Translations under genes and position numbers: made by a program
In this document: piece by piece, positions 7,590 through 17,170 of the stretch
Layout of the letters: every line of letters begins with the position of its first letter
Numbering within the stretch: the stretch's first letter is position 1
The notes under the pieces: model-generated
What the model saw: the letters and a program-made list of their open reading frames with translations, nothing else
What the model was told of the DNA's origin: nothing
Databases searched by the model: none
Source of the DNA: Deltaproteobacteria bacterium
GTDB taxonomy: Bacteria; SZUA-79; Acidulodesulfobacterales; Acidulodesulfobacteraceae
DNA length: 51,782 nt
Assembly: GCA_023489335.1 (NCBI GenBank)
Contig: JAMDCP010000005.1
Span: forward strand, 1 to 51,782
Reading direction: 5' to 3'

Positions 7590-9407
7590 ATGGATATATT
7601 TTTTAATAATAATAAGAACCCCCACCCTGCCGCAACCGCCCGCTTTGCCGCTTACGGAGAAATAGTTTCCAATTTTGCCTATATGCCTTTTAGTTTTAAA
7701 AAACAAAAGGGGATGCGAAACGGTGATGCCTTTAAGAATGAAAATCCTGTAAATTCGAATATCTTATTGCTGGCGGTGTCTTTAATTTTATCCATAATTC
7801 TCACGATTTTATTGAATAAAAATATAATTATTAATCCCGCCTTTATTTTTATGGAATATATTTGCATATGGGTAATATTGTCCTTATTTTTAATTGTTTC
7901 TAAAAATAAAATTAATAATATAAATATAAGTCAAAAAATTGACGCAAAAAGTTTACCCGGTAATTTTAAAAATAGCGCAGGCAATATATCTTGTCAAACC
8001 GGGATTTATAAAAAAAATAAGCCGTTTGACCTGGGTATTTTAAGCGGAAATAAAAAATTTCCGAATATGCTAATCGGGCTTGACAGGAAAAAAAGGTTTG
8101 AACATACGCTTATTGTGTCTCCCACCGGCGGCGGAAAAACATCCCGCTACATAATTCCTAATATTATAAATGACGCAAAATATGCCAATTTAAGCATATT
8201 TACGATAGACATCGACAGCCCTTACCTTTATGAATCCGTTAAAAAAGAATGGATGGAAGCCGGGAAAAGGATTATACATTTTGACCCTTACTTTCATGGA
8301 GGGCAGGGCGGCGCCCTTCCAAAAATCCATTTTAATCCTTTAATAGACAAACAAAAAAAGCATCTTTCAAATGATAAACTGTATAATTTGTCTTCCCTGC
8401 TTTTTTATCCCGACAGGGCGGAAATAAACGGCGGCGATGTTCACGCCCACAAATATTATTCTAAAAGGTCGTCGGATATATTTTACGGGTGCCTTTTATA
8501 TCTTAAATATAAATATGAGGTTAAATATTTCAATCTTATTACCGCTAAGAGTTTCTTTGAAAAGGGCGTTAAGTTCATCGAAGGAGAAATAATAAAATTT
8601 AATGGGGAAAATAATAAAAAGATAAAAGAGTTATTTAATAACTTTTTGGAACTTCCGCCTTTCGAAAGGGCAAAAATTATCACGGATATACTAAACGCCC
8701 TTGACTTTTTGAATGACGAAAATGTTACGGCTTATTTTAAAAGTAATACCGGTATTGATAAGGATAAAATGGGGAGCGGGGATTTTTTTATAGAGGATTT
8801 TTTCGATTCGGACACTCTCTTTATAATCGGCATACCGAAGGAAAGGATAAATTCCGGGGGAGCAAAGCTTATGTCGTTTATAACCAATATTTTTATAAAC
8901 GGGATATATGAGGATAGAAGAAAAAGATTAAGAGCTGATATTAACCAAATTAGCGGCAGCGAAAACAAGGATGAACCCCGCGACATATTTATGTACTTAG
9001 ACGAGTTTCCCGCATTATCCTTAAATAACTTCGATGTCGAACTTGCAAACTTAAGAAAAACAAACACGGCCGTGTGTTTAACCGTGCAGGATATTGCCTT
9101 TATAAAAAGCAAATACAGGGATACTTCTTTAATTACGGCTAATATAGGAACCCATATCGTAATGGGACATGCAAGCCATGGAACTTGCGAATATTATTCG
9201 GGCATGTCGGGGGAAAAATATGTATTTCACAAAGAATTAATAAAAAGGGATACCCAATCTTTATGGTATGACGCCCTCCACGAAACACCCGTTGCATCTG
9301 GTTTGTATCCGCTGATATCTGCGGATGAAATAAAAAATATGGACGGCGGCAGCGTCTTAATCTATACGAAATACATTAACCCTTTTATATTAAATTTAAA
9401 GCCGTAA
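7590..9407 (+). CDS. VirD4/TraG-type conjugative coupling ATPase, solitary
   Basis: 605 residues. After a polar stretch of about 55 residues there are two hydrophobic segments (about 57-75 and 82-105). The ATPase domain follows, with Walker A SPTGGGKT at 177-184 and Walker B MYLDEFPAL with D471/E472. RKTNTAVCLTVQDIAFIK and the THIVMGHASHGTCEYYSGMSGE segment are typical of TraG/TraD/VirD4 proteins. Such proteins hand DNA-relaxase complexes or effectors to a type IV secretion channel. No relaxase, T4SS, transposase or integrase gene is visible here, and it follows dedA by only 26 nt. It could be a remnant of an integrated element or a repurposed ATPase. No Shine-Dalgarno sequence is seen at the ATG. 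Confidence 0.85.
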   Translation: MDIFFNNNKNPHPAATARFAAYGEIVSNFAYMPFSFKKQKGMRNGDAFKNENPVNSNILLLAVSLILSIILTILLNKNIIINPAFIFMEYICIWVILSLFLIVSKNKINNINISQKIDAKSLPGNFKNSAGNISCQTGIYKKNKPFDLGILSGNKKFPNMLIGLDRKKRFEHTLIVSPTGGGKTSRYIIPNIINDAKYANLSIFTIDIDSPYLYESVKKEWMEAGKRIIHFDPYFHGGQGGALPKIHFNPLIDKQKKHLSNDKLYNLSSLLFYPDRAEINGGDVHAHKYYSKRSSDIFYGCLLYLKYKYEVKYFNLITAKSFFEKGVKFIEGEIIKFNGENNKKIKELFNNFLELPPFERAKIITDILNALDFLNDENVTAYFKSNTGIDKDKMGSGDFFIEDFFDSDTLFIIGIPKERINSGGAKLMSFITNIFINGIYEDRRKRLRADINQISGSENKDEPRDIFMYLDEFPALSLNNFDVELANLRKTNTAVCLTVQDIAFIKSKYRDTSLITANIGTHIVMGHASHGTCEYYSGMSGEKYVFHKELIKRDTQSLWYDALHETPVASGLYPLISADEIKNMDGGSVLIYTKYINPFILNLKP

Positions 9408-9432
9408 GCGCTGGGCTTTCCCGCTTATTTTT
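9406..9432 (+). terminator. Possible terminator between convergent genes
   Basis: AAGC (9406-9409) and GGG (9413-9415) pair with CCC (9420-9422) and GCTT (9423-9426) around a CTTT loop, leaving a 3-nt bulge. The short T-run at 9428-9432 follows. It lies at the stop of the coupling-protein gene and overlaps the stop codon of the opposing TPR gene. The stem is short and bulged, so the call is tentative. Confidence 0.35.
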
Positions 9433-11335
9433 GCAGATTAACGGCGCTAATCATTGAGGCGGCAAGACTTTTATATATTCCGGAGACTGCCGTCAGGTTA
9501 AGTTTCTCATAATATTTTAATGCCTGCGTCCTGTTATTTAAGTATTTCAGGTAGATAAAGGCTATTTGGGACAGCTCGTATTGGAAGTGCCTTCCGGATT
9601 TGTCAAGCGCGTATCCCTTTTTAAAATCTAAAAGCGATGCTTTATAGTTATAAAATTTATAGTTTATAATGCCAAGATAATAGTATGTGTTATATAAAAT
9701 ATTTTCATAGCCCTTTTTTTTCGAGTATCCGTTTTTAACGACATCGTTAAAATAAGCGTATGCCGTTTTTGTGTTGTTTTGATTATATTCATAAAGAGCC
9801 AAAAGATAAAGATTTTTTATTTTTTCTTTCCGGGACGATATGCTAACGCTTCTTCTTAAAAGATTTATAAGCCTATTTTTATAATTCAACTTTTTATATA
9901 ATTTTAATTTTAAATTAATTATACGCCTTTTTAGTTTATTCTTTTTTACTTTTTCCACTGGTATCCGGTTTATCAAAGGTAATGACTTTTTGTATTCCCC
10001 GTTTTTATAATATATTTCTGCTAAAAATAATTTTGAGCCGAGGATCAGCGAAAACCCATTTATATTTTTACTTAAATCGTAATATTTTTTTGCATAAACT
10101 AATGCCCCCTTTTTGTTATTTTCTTTAAGTTTAATTTTGGCAAGATATAAATAAATTTCGGGATTTATAAATTTGTCCGGAATTAAAAATTCCATTTTTT
10201 TCATTATTTTAAACGGGTTTTTAAGGTCATTATGCTTATACATATTTTTTATTATTTTAAATAATAAATTTGATGCCGATTTTTCATAGATAGCCATATC
10301 TTTTTCGGGCAGCAGGTAACGGTAGCTAAACAATATTCTTTTTAAATATTCAAGATGCGTCTCATATTTTTTATTTTTTTTATAAAATTCCGCTAAAAAT
10401 TTCAAAGCGGATAATTTAATTTTGGGATAATCTATTTCCAGCGACTCCTGCTTTACATATTTAAGCCCCGCCGGATTATTTTGTTTTACTAACGATATTC
10501 CGTAATATAGCGCCGAACTGTGATAATAGTAATCCGAACAATATTTAGAGGAATTTGCAAAAAGGTTTTGCGCAGTTGCATATTTTTTTTCTTTTAAAAA
10601 GACAAGCCCTTCAAAATAAGATTTATAGCATAAATCCTTTTTCTTTGGATAAAATAAATTTTTATTATTTAAAATTATTAAAGCAGCGGATAAATTATTT
10701 CTGTTTATAAGATAATTCAAATAGACCGATTTAAAATAATTTCCGCGTTTTTTCAAATATTCTATTTTTTTTAAGATGGCCTTGACGCTATCCTCGTTGA
10801 ATAATTTATTTGCTTCTTTTACTTTTTGATAAGCCGCATAAGAAAGGGTTAAATAAATAAGGGACCTGTCATTCAACCCGGTTCCCTTTTCCGTTTTTTT
10901 TAGTAAAAAATCAAAATCCCTTATAGAGCGTCTGTAATTTTTAAGATTAAAATCGCACCTTGCCATATAAAATATGACATCATAAATTTTTTTATAATCA
11001 GGGTTTTCATATATAATTCTTTGAAAATATGGCTTTGCCATAAAAAAATCCCTATATTTATAAAGTATTTTGCCGTATAAGTAATATACATCGGATGAAA
11101 ATGTTTTTTGGAGCGGATAGTTGTTCAATATAAATTTAACCCCGCTCAATGCGCTTTCTAAGTCGCCCGCATTATAATAGCCATCCGCTTTTCGATATAG
11201 CATAAGGGCTTTTTTATTTTCAACCAGCGTCGTTTTTCCATAAACTTTATTTAGAAAAAAAGAGCGCGTTGCTAATAAAATTATCAGGGCGGTAAAAAAT
11301 AGGCCGATTTTTTTATTTCTTTCTGCTTTTTTCAT
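9425..11335 (-). CDS. Tetratricopeptide-repeat protein with N-terminal membrane anchor
   Basis: 636 residues. A basic start (MKKAERNKK) and a hydrophobic segment at about 11-26 suggest a signal anchor that places the rest in the periplasm. The body consists of many helical repeats with TPR signatures such as the A.G.Y..A...F pattern (AYYNAGDLESALSG-like at the start, YYLGIINYKFYNYKASLLDFKKGY near the end). It is strongly basic (Lys/Tyr-rich). Its start overlaps the last 23 nt of the FlrA-like gene, so the two are probably translationally coupled. A scaffold role in flagellar assembly or regulation is inferred from that coupling only. Confidence 0.8.
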   Translation of the reverse strand: MKKAERNKKIGLFFTALIILLATRSFFLNKVYGKTTLVENKKALMLYRKADGYYNAGDLESALSGVKFILNNYPLQKTFSSDVYYLYGKILYKYRDFFMAKPYFQRIIYENPDYKKIYDVIFYMARCDFNLKNYRRSIRDFDFLLKKTEKGTGLNDRSLIYLTLSYAAYQKVKEANKLFNEDSVKAILKKIEYLKKRGNYFKSVYLNYLINRNNLSAALIILNNKNLFYPKKKDLCYKSYFEGLVFLKEKKYATAQNLFANSSKYCSDYYYHSSALYYGISLVKQNNPAGLKYVKQESLEIDYPKIKLSALKFLAEFYKKNKKYETHLEYLKRILFSYRYLLPEKDMAIYEKSASNLLFKIIKNMYKHNDLKNPFKIMKKMEFLIPDKFINPEIYLYLAKIKLKENNKKGALVYAKKYYDLSKNINGFSLILGSKLFLAEIYYKNGEYKKSLPLINRIPVEKVKKNKLKRRIINLKLKLYKKLNYKNRLINLLRRSVSISSRKEKIKNLYLLALYEYNQNNTKTAYAYFNDVVKNGYSKKKGYENILYNTYYYLGIINYKFYNYKASLLDFKKGYALDKSGRHFQYELSQIAFIYLKYLNNRTQALKYYEKLNLTAVSGIYKSLAASMISAVNLQK

Positions 11336-12821
11336 ATCTTTTTAATTTTTCTATAAGGGTGGTTCTGTTTAAGCCAAGCATTCTGGCGGCTTTTTCTTTT
11401 ACCCCGCCGGATGTTTCCATAGCCTTTCGTATAAATTCAAACTCGATTTCTTCTATTTTATCCTTAAGATTGAACTCACAATCAGCTGGGCTTATCTGTG
11501 CGTCTTTGATATTCGGCATGGTTAAACCTTCAATCGTATCTTTTTTTTCTATCCGGTTATTACCTGTATTTGCGCCGCTTTTAAAATATTTTTCGGGTAT
11601 ATCTTTGTTTGTGATTAAACCGCTTTCGTTTAAAACTACAAGCATCTCGATAAGATTTTCTATTTCCCTGATATTTCCGTACCATTCATAATTTAAAAGG
11701 GTTAAAAGCGCATCTTTCGACATGCCGTATATCTGATTATTTTGATATGCGCTAAACTTTTTTAAAAAATAATATATTAGTATAATAATATCAGTTTTTC
11801 TCTCTCTTAAAGGGGCTAAATGAATCGGGATAACATTAATTCTGTAATAAAAATCCTCCCTGAACAGATTTTTTGAAATCAAATCTTCAAGATTTTTATT
11901 CGTTGCCGAGATAATTCTTGCATCTATTTTTTTTGCCTTTATAGCGCCGATAGGCTCTATTTCGCGTTCCTGAATTACCCTTAAAAGTTTTACCTGAAGC
12001 GAAAGGCTCATATCGCCGATTTCGTCTAAAAATATGGTAGATTTATCGGCAAGCTCGAATCTTCCTGGTTTATCGTTAAAAGCCCCGGTAAAAGCCCCCT
12101 TTTTGTATCCGAAAAGTTCGCTTTCGAGAAGCCCTTCGGGGAAAGCTCCGCAATTTATGGAAACCATCGGCTTTTGATTTCTATTGGATTTGCCGTGTAT
12201 TAACCTTGCTATAAGCTCCTTTCCCGTTCCGGATTCCCCCGTTATTAACACATTGCTCTCGGATTGCGCTATTTTATAGGCTTTTTCAACGGTTGTCCTG
12301 ATGTGGTTTGAAATCCCGTATATATTAATTCCGCGAGAGCCTTCGGCTCCCATATCAGTGTCGTCAAATCTTTGACATAAATCTGCCAAAAGGGTGGATT
12401 CTTTATCGATAAAAGTATTATGATGTTTTTTCTTAAAAATTTTTGAATCTATAAATTTTTCATAAGTAAGATATTTAATATTTTCAGGGTGAATTATATG
12501 GTCGATATCATGTTCTATGAGAGAGATTAAATCATCCGTATTTAAATTATAAATGCTCTCGATATACACGAAAAGTTTTACATTTCTTTTGGGAGATATT
12601 TTTGATACTTTAGATATAAAATTTTTGTTATGTTCTATGATAATGTAAGTATTGTTATCGAAATTGGCGGGAAGATCTTCAATGTTTTTTAGTGCGCTTA
12701 TCCTGTCTTCGCCTATAGTTTTTTTCAATTCGTTTTTCAGGAGGCTAACTGCCTTATTTGATTTAATTATAATATAAACTAAGGACTTAAAGTTTTTTTC
12801 GGTTTGACTAAAGTTATTCAT
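11313..12821 (-). CDS. flrA: Sigma-54-dependent activator, FlrA/FleQ-like
   Basis: 502 residues. The first 140 or so form a receiver-like domain without the acidic pocket and acceptor Asp of true response regulators, as in FleQ/FlrA. The AAA+ domain has Walker A GESGTGKE at 195-202, the sigma-54-contacting GAFTGA at 242-247, and Walker B with D266/E267. A Fis-type helix-turn-helix closes the protein (about 465-500, GGVKEKAARMLGLNRTTLIEKL). It is expected to open sigma-54 promoters of early flagellar genes; four such promoters are present in this window. Its start is 21 bp from that of divergent yacP, without a clear Shine-Dalgarno sequence. The symbol follows function; orthology is not proved. 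Confidence 0.85.
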   Translation of the reverse strand: MNNFSQTEKNFKSLVYIIIKSNKAVSLLKNELKKTIGEDRISALKNIEDLPANFDNNTYIIIEHNKNFISKVSKISPKRNVKLFVYIESIYNLNTDDLISLIEHDIDHIIHPENIKYLTYEKFIDSKIFKKKHHNTFIDKESTLLADLCQRFDDTDMGAEGSRGINIYGISNHIRTTVEKAYKIAQSESNVLITGESGTGKELIARLIHGKSNRNQKPMVSINCGAFPEGLLESELFGYKKGAFTGAFNDKPGRFELADKSTIFLDEIGDMSLSLQVKLLRVIQEREIEPIGAIKAKKIDARIISATNKNLEDLISKNLFREDFYYRINVIPIHLAPLRERKTDIIILIYYFLKKFSAYQNNQIYGMSKDALLTLLNYEWYGNIREIENLIEMLVVLNESGLITNKDIPEKYFKSGANTGNNRIEKKDTIEGLTMPNIKDAQISPADCEFNLKDKIEEIEFEFIRKAMETSGGVKEKAARMLGLNRTTLIEKLKRYEKSRKK

Positions 12822-12842
12822 ATTATTTATAATCTATATATT

Positions 12843-13367
12843 ATGATAACAATTATAATAGACGGATATAACTTCATTTTCAACTCATATTTTAAAATCA
12901 ATGTTAAATCCGAGAAACTCCAAAAACTTAGAGATGATACCGTCAATTTTTTATCAAAATATTATAATGTAAAAAGAAATAAAGTGATAGTGGTTTTTGA
13001 TGGGTATAATACGCTTGAATTGTCTGAATCCAAGTATGTTCTTCAAAATATCGAAGTAATATATTCCAAAAAGGACGAAAAGGCGGACGATGTTATTATA
13101 AGGCTTGCAAAAGGGTGTGAAAATTCTATTGTCGTTACGAATGACAATGAAATCAGGAGGAGCGTCGAGGGCATAAATTGTTCATGTATGAGTCCCGAAG
13201 AATTTAAAATACTGGCAGGAAATATTATTAACGGCGATTATAATGGTATTGCTCCGTATAGCGCCCCGGATGAGGACTGGGATATGCCAAATCGTAAGAA
13301 AAAAGGGAATCCACACAGGCTTTCAAAGAAGGAAAGGCTTAAGATTAAAAAAATTAAAAAAATTTAA
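12843..13367 (+). CDS. yacP: YacP-like NYN-domain ribonuclease
   Basis: 174 residues. The N-terminal IIIDGYNFI and VVFDGYNT are the two acidic strands of the NYN (PIN-like) nuclease fold. KADDVIIRLA and VVTNDNEIRR supply the further acidic residues. The Bacillus homologue (Rae1) is a ribosome-associated endoribonuclease. The C-terminal tail is very basic (KKKGNPHRLSKKERLKIKKIKK), fitting RNA or ribosome binding. The frame can be extended 13 codons to 12804, but the family begins at MITIIIDGYN and the longer form would overlap the divergent gene. It is convergent with fliH with only 8 bp between stops. Confidence 0.87.
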   Translation: MITIIIDGYNFIFNSYFKINVKSEKLQKLRDDTVNFLSKYYNVKRNKVIVVFDGYNTLELSESKYVLQNIEVIYSKKDEKADDVIIRLAKGCENSIVVTNDNEIRRSVEGINCSCMSPEEFKILAGNIINGDYNGIAPYSAPDEDWDMPNRKKKGNPHRLSKKERLKIKKIKKI

Positions 13368-13375
13368 ATATTTTA

Positions 13376-14104
13376 TTAATTGGGCGTTATTTTTGTAAAG
13401 GCTTTTTTTATTTGTAATATTTGCGAAGCTAATCTTGCGTCTATTTCGCCAAAATCGGTTTTTATTATGACATCTCCAGGCAGGATGTTTGGGTCGGGCA
13501 AAAATTCTATATTAGTCTTTTTTGTTATAGAATCTTTTATTAAGTCAGGGTTTTTATTTATTGTATTATAATCGGCGGTGTTTAAATAAATCTTAAAATT
13601 TACCGTTGCCGATGCTTCATTTATTGCATCTGCAATTATGCTCCTCAACGCATCATAATTTGTAGAAACAATTTGTTTTGTAATGATTTGAGCAATATTA
13701 AAAGTTAATTCTATTACATCTGCTTTTACATCCTCGTACAGTATATTTTTAAACTGTTCGATGGAATTTGCGGCCTTCCGAATGTTTTTGATGCTGTCTT
13801 CCGACAATTTTAACGCCTCGCTCCTGCCCTCGTTAAAGCCAGCTTCGTAGCCGCTTTTTCTGGCGTTGTCGAAGACGGCTTTCTCTCTGTCCTGATACTC
13901 TTTTCTTAGTTTATTTTTATAATTTTCTATATAGCTTAATATATATTTTTGAAGCGAAACAGGAACAGGTTCCAAAGCCGCCATTAATTCACTATTCTCG
14001 TCTTTAGCTTCGTTTTGCAAGACATTGACCAATAGCGTCTTATTTCCGTCATATACGGTTTTGCCCTCCATGTTGACGCCATCGCCTTTTATAATTTCAG
14101 CCAT
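13376..14104 (-). CDS. fliH: Flagellar export-ATPase regulator FliH
   Basis: About 242 residues. A charged helical region (about 60-110, including YEAGFNEGRSEALKLSE) is followed by the conserved C-terminal FliH/V-ATPase-E-like domain. That domain has DVIELTFNIAQIITKQIV, FLPDPNILPGDVIIKTDFGEIDARLASQI and a short tail. FliH is the peripheral stalk that holds the FliI ATPase to the export gate and C-ring. The ATG at 14104 is chosen; a TTG at 14125 would overlap fliG by 8 nt. It is the last gene of the flgB operon, and the usual next gene, fliI, is absent: convergent yacP follows instead. Confidence 0.9.
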   Translation of the reverse strand: MAEIIKGDGVNMEGKTVYDGNKTLLVNVLQNEAKDENSELMAALEPVPVSLQKYILSYIENYKNKLRKEYQDREKAVFDNARKSGYEAGFNEGRSEALKLSEDSIKNIRKAANSIEQFKNILYEDVKADVIELTFNIAQIITKQIVSTNYDALRSIIADAINEASATVNFKIYLNTADYNTINKNPDLIKDSITKKTNIEFLPDPNILPGDVIIKTDFGEIDARLASQILQIKKAFTKITPN

Positions 14105-14117
14105 TATTTTAATTGCT

Positions 14118-15119
14118 TTAAACAAGTTTTTCGCTTTCGCTTTTTACGGCCAAGCTGATTTTGCCTTCATCCTCAAGCCTTCTTGCAATCTTTAAAATTT
14201 CGTGCTGCACCTTTTCCACCTCGGAAAGTTTTTTTGGTCCCAATGCTTCTAAATCATCCGCTATCATTTCCTGAGCCCTTTTTGATACATTGGAAAGAAT
14301 CTTATTTTTGAGCTCCTCTGAAGCAGTTTTGAGCGCCATAACAATCTGGTCGTGCGATATCTCTCTAAGCATTAACTGCATAGATTTATCGTCGACCATT
14401 GCAAGATCGTCAAATGTAAACATAAGCTCTCTTATCTTTTCCGCCTCTTCTTTGTCCATCGTTTCGATATCGTTTAGTATCGGCTCCTCTATGGATTTAT
14501 CCATATTATTTAAAATATCTGCCACGATTCTTACGCCGCCTACCAGCCTGCTCTGGGTAGAACCGGTCGATTTTAGCTGCTCCTGAAGAACTTCGTCAAG
14601 GTCCTTGATTATACCCGGCGGGACCCTTTCTAATTTGGACAGCCTGAAGACCACCTGCGACCTTATCGACGAGGGCAGGAGGCCGATTACCGTCGCCGCC
14701 TGCATAGGTTCTAAGTGCCCCAGTATTAAGGCAATGGTTTGGGGATGTTCGTTTTTTACGAAATCTGCGATAACATGTGGGTCAAGCCACTTTAATGTTT
14801 GAAGGCCTTCTTCTTCTATCGGGCCGTGCAGGTTATCTAATATTTTTTTTGCTTTATCGGGGTCAAGAGACTTGGCTATAAGGTTTTTAACAAAATCATC
14901 ACCTTTAACGACTATGCCGACTTTTGAAAAATTGGAGTTAAAATCTCTCAGAACCGATTCGGAATCATCTTTTTCGATAGTCGGAAGCTGATCCATATAC
15001 TTCGTAATTTTCTGTATCTCCATTAACTCGAGCCTTTTTATAATTTCGGAGGCGGCGTCTTCGCCAACCGAAACAAGAAATATTGCCGCCTTTTCCGGAC
15101 CTGAAAATTTTCTCGCCAT
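14118..15119 (-). CDS. fliG: Flagellar motor switch protein FliG
   Basis: 333 residues, the normal size. It forms the upper C-ring, joins the MS-ring (FliF) and meets the stator. Visible are the N-terminal GPEKAAIFLVSVGEDAASEI, the central EHPQTIALILGHLEP (EHPQR-like motif, with T for R) and the C-terminal charged helix MFTFDDLAMVDDKSMQLMLREIS with torque-generating acidic and basic residues. RAQEMIADDLEALGP follows. Its ATG lies 2 nt after the fliF stop, which implies coupled translation. Confidence 0.97.
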   Translation of the reverse strand: MARKFSGPEKAAIFLVSVGEDAASEIIKRLELMEIQKITKYMDQLPTIEKDDSESVLRDFNSNFSKVGIVVKGDDFVKNLIAKSLDPDKAKKILDNLHGPIEEEGLQTLKWLDPHVIADFVKNEHPQTIALILGHLEPMQAATVIGLLPSSIRSQVVFRLSKLERVPPGIIKDLDEVLQEQLKSTGSTQSRLVGGVRIVADILNNMDKSIEEPILNDIETMDKEEAEKIRELMFTFDDLAMVDDKSMQLMLREISHDQIVMALKTASEELKNKILSNVSKRAQEMIADDLEALGPKKLSEVEKVQHEILKIARRLEDEGKISLAVKSESEKLV

Positions 15120-15121
15120 TT

Positions 15122-16723
15122 TTATACTTCTCTACCCGTTTCTTTTAATAAATTTTTTACATAATTTGTTGCGGCATCGGGGTCGGTTTTAACAATGTTC
15201 GTCGCGACATCCTTCATATTATGCTCTGGTTTTGGAACAGACTCCTGTTTTATCTGCGTTAAGGCTTCAAGCCTTTCCTCCTCCGCGGTTTTTCCCCTCT
15301 GTTTTGATTCATAGGCGGTGATATATTTTATGAGCGGCCTTAAAACAAAAAATATTAAAAGGAGAACGCCAAGCAAAATAGCGGCATATTTTATTATTTC
15401 CCCCAAATTGGATTTGATAATCGCCGTAAGCGTTTTTCTGGGCGGCGGAGCTACGGCATAGTGAATTTTTTTGAACGGAATATTTGCCACCACAACCTTG
15501 TCGTTGGAGGCTTTTGAGTACCCGATAGCCGTTTCGACGATGCTTTTAAATAAACTCATTTCGGTGGATGATCTGGGTATATATTGTAGAGATATTTTGC
15601 CTTGCGGCGATTTTATTTCCTTATATGTCCCGTTTATGAGAACGGAAGCATAAATTCTTTTTATGGTTCCGGCTGGATATGAAATTTTTTCGATTTTTTT
15701 GGAAACATCATAATTGGTGGTATCTTTTTTTACGGTATGAACGCTTGGTTTTACAACAGGAATAGGGGTTTTGCCCGGCGGGAGATTGGACTTTGCTCCC
15801 GGAATGCCGTACGGTTTTACGGACCCTACCTGTGAAGACCTATAAGTCTGCTGTGAAACAATCGCCGTAGTATTAGGGTTGTAAGTTAATTTTGATTCCG
15901 TTTTTTTTGAAAAATCAGCTTTTACATAGACTTTAGAGTTGACATTACCCTCTCCGACCACCGGTATCAGCATCGAATTTATCTTGTGCTCAAGGCTTTG
16001 TTCTATTTTATGAACATAGGTTAATTGATTGACGGTGTATTCGAATGTCTCTTTTGTCGGGACAGATAAAACCTGCCCGTCGGTATCGACTATCGTTACA
16101 TTTTTAGGCTTTAGCCCTTCGACGGCGCTTGCTACCAGGTGTATAATGCCGTTTACCTGCATTTTGTTTAAATGCATTCCAGGTCTTAGCTTTACGATGA
16201 CCGAAGCTTTGGCGGGAACTCTTCTGTTTACGAATATCGATTGTTGCGGCAGGACAATCAGGACTCTGGAATATTTAACCTGGCTGAGTTCGTTTATCGT
16301 TCTTTCAAGTTCGCCCTGAAGGGCTCTTTGATAATCTACATGCTGGATAAAGTCCGTCATTCCTATTTGAACCTTATCGAATATGGAAAACCCGACCCCT
16401 TCCTGATGGGGGAGCCCTATGGATGCCAGCTTTAAACGCGTCTCGTAAACCTTATTTTCCGGAATTAATATTGTTTTTCCCTGATTCGAAAGCTTGTACG
16501 GAATAGAGTAAGAATGCAGCTTGCCAATTATGGCAGAGGCGCTTGACGAATTTAAATTAGAATAAAGAACGCTGTATCTGGGGGTTAGGGCATATATAGA
16601 TGTAAAATAAACGGCTCCCCCCACGGCTAAAATCAAAAGAGAGAATACGATCTTTCTTTCTATCGACAGTTCGGCGTAAAATTTTGCTAATTGGGAACCG
16701 AAATCTTTAAAAGACGCTGCCAT
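15122..16723 (-). CDS. fliF: Flagellar MS-ring protein FliF
   Basis: 533 residues. One membrane segment lies near the N-terminus (about 25-45, VFSLLILAVGGAVYFTSIY) and one near the C-terminus (about 445-465, YAAILLGVLLLIFFVLRPL). The periplasmic ring-building (YscJ-like) domain lies between them, with LYSNLNSSSASAIIGKL, VGFSIFDK, QRALQGELERTI and RVLIVLPQQSIF. A Pro/Lys-rich loop precedes the second segment. The short cytoplasmic tail would bind FliG, encoded next. It lies 37 nt after fliE. Confidence 0.97.
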   Translation of the reverse strand: MAASFKDFGSQLAKFYAELSIERKIVFSLLILAVGGAVYFTSIYALTPRYSVLYSNLNSSSASAIIGKLHSYSIPYKLSNQGKTILIPENKVYETRLKLASIGLPHQEGVGFSIFDKVQIGMTDFIQHVDYQRALQGELERTINELSQVKYSRVLIVLPQQSIFVNRRVPAKASVIVKLRPGMHLNKMQVNGIIHLVASAVEGLKPKNVTIVDTDGQVLSVPTKETFEYTVNQLTYVHKIEQSLEHKINSMLIPVVGEGNVNSKVYVKADFSKKTESKLTYNPNTTAIVSQQTYRSSQVGSVKPYGIPGAKSNLPPGKTPIPVVKPSVHTVKKDTTNYDVSKKIEKISYPAGTIKRIYASVLINGTYKEIKSPQGKISLQYIPRSSTEMSLFKSIVETAIGYSKASNDKVVVANIPFKKIHYAVAPPPRKTLTAIIKSNLGEIIKYAAILLGVLLLIFFVLRPLIKYITAYESKQRGKTAEEERLEALTQIKQESVPKPEHNMKDVATNIVKTDPDAATNYVKNLLKETGREV

Positions 16724-16760
16724 AATTTATAAAATTTTTAATTGGAATAAGGGAATCAGG

Positions 16761-17087
16761 TTAAACTTGCATATTTATAATTTGATTATATGCCGTTATA
16801 ATTTTATTTCTAACCTGCATCATTAATTCGAAAGAATTGTTAGCTTTCTCCATATCTATCATTGCCTGATGAATGTTCGAGGATTGTCCCGTTGCAATAG
16901 CCGCCGCCTGATTATTGGCGCTCTCCTGAAGATTGTTTACTTTACCTATGTAATCTAAAAGAGTATTTGCAAAAGAACCGCCTTCGCCTGAACCTGCGGA
17001 CTGGCTCACGCCGCCCGTAATATTATTCGGGTTAAGTTCTTTAATGGCGCCTGGATTTAAATTGCTCGCATTTATAATTGCCGACAT
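16761..17087 (-). CDS. fliE: Flagellar hook-basal body complex protein FliE
   Basis: 108 residues. It is the junction protein between the MS-ring and the proximal rod, exported by the flagellar type III system. The family-typical second half reads GSFANTLLDYIGKVNNLQ, then SNIHQAMIDMEKANNSFELMMQVRNKIITAYNQIINMQV to the end. The N-terminal half is a Gly/Ser/Asn-rich leader. AAGGAG precedes the ATG at good distance. It lies between flgC and fliF, the usual order. Confidence 0.96.
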   Translation of the reverse strand: MSAIINASNLNPGAIKELNPNNITGGVSQSAGSGEGGSFANTLLDYIGKVNNLQESANNQAAAIATGQSSNIHQAMIDMEKANNSFELMMQVRNKIITAYNQIINMQV

Positions 17088-17170
17088 AAAATCACTCCTT
17101 AAAATTTAAAAACAATCTATTTTAATATTATATTATTTAACATTATATCACAAATTTTTTCGACATAGCG

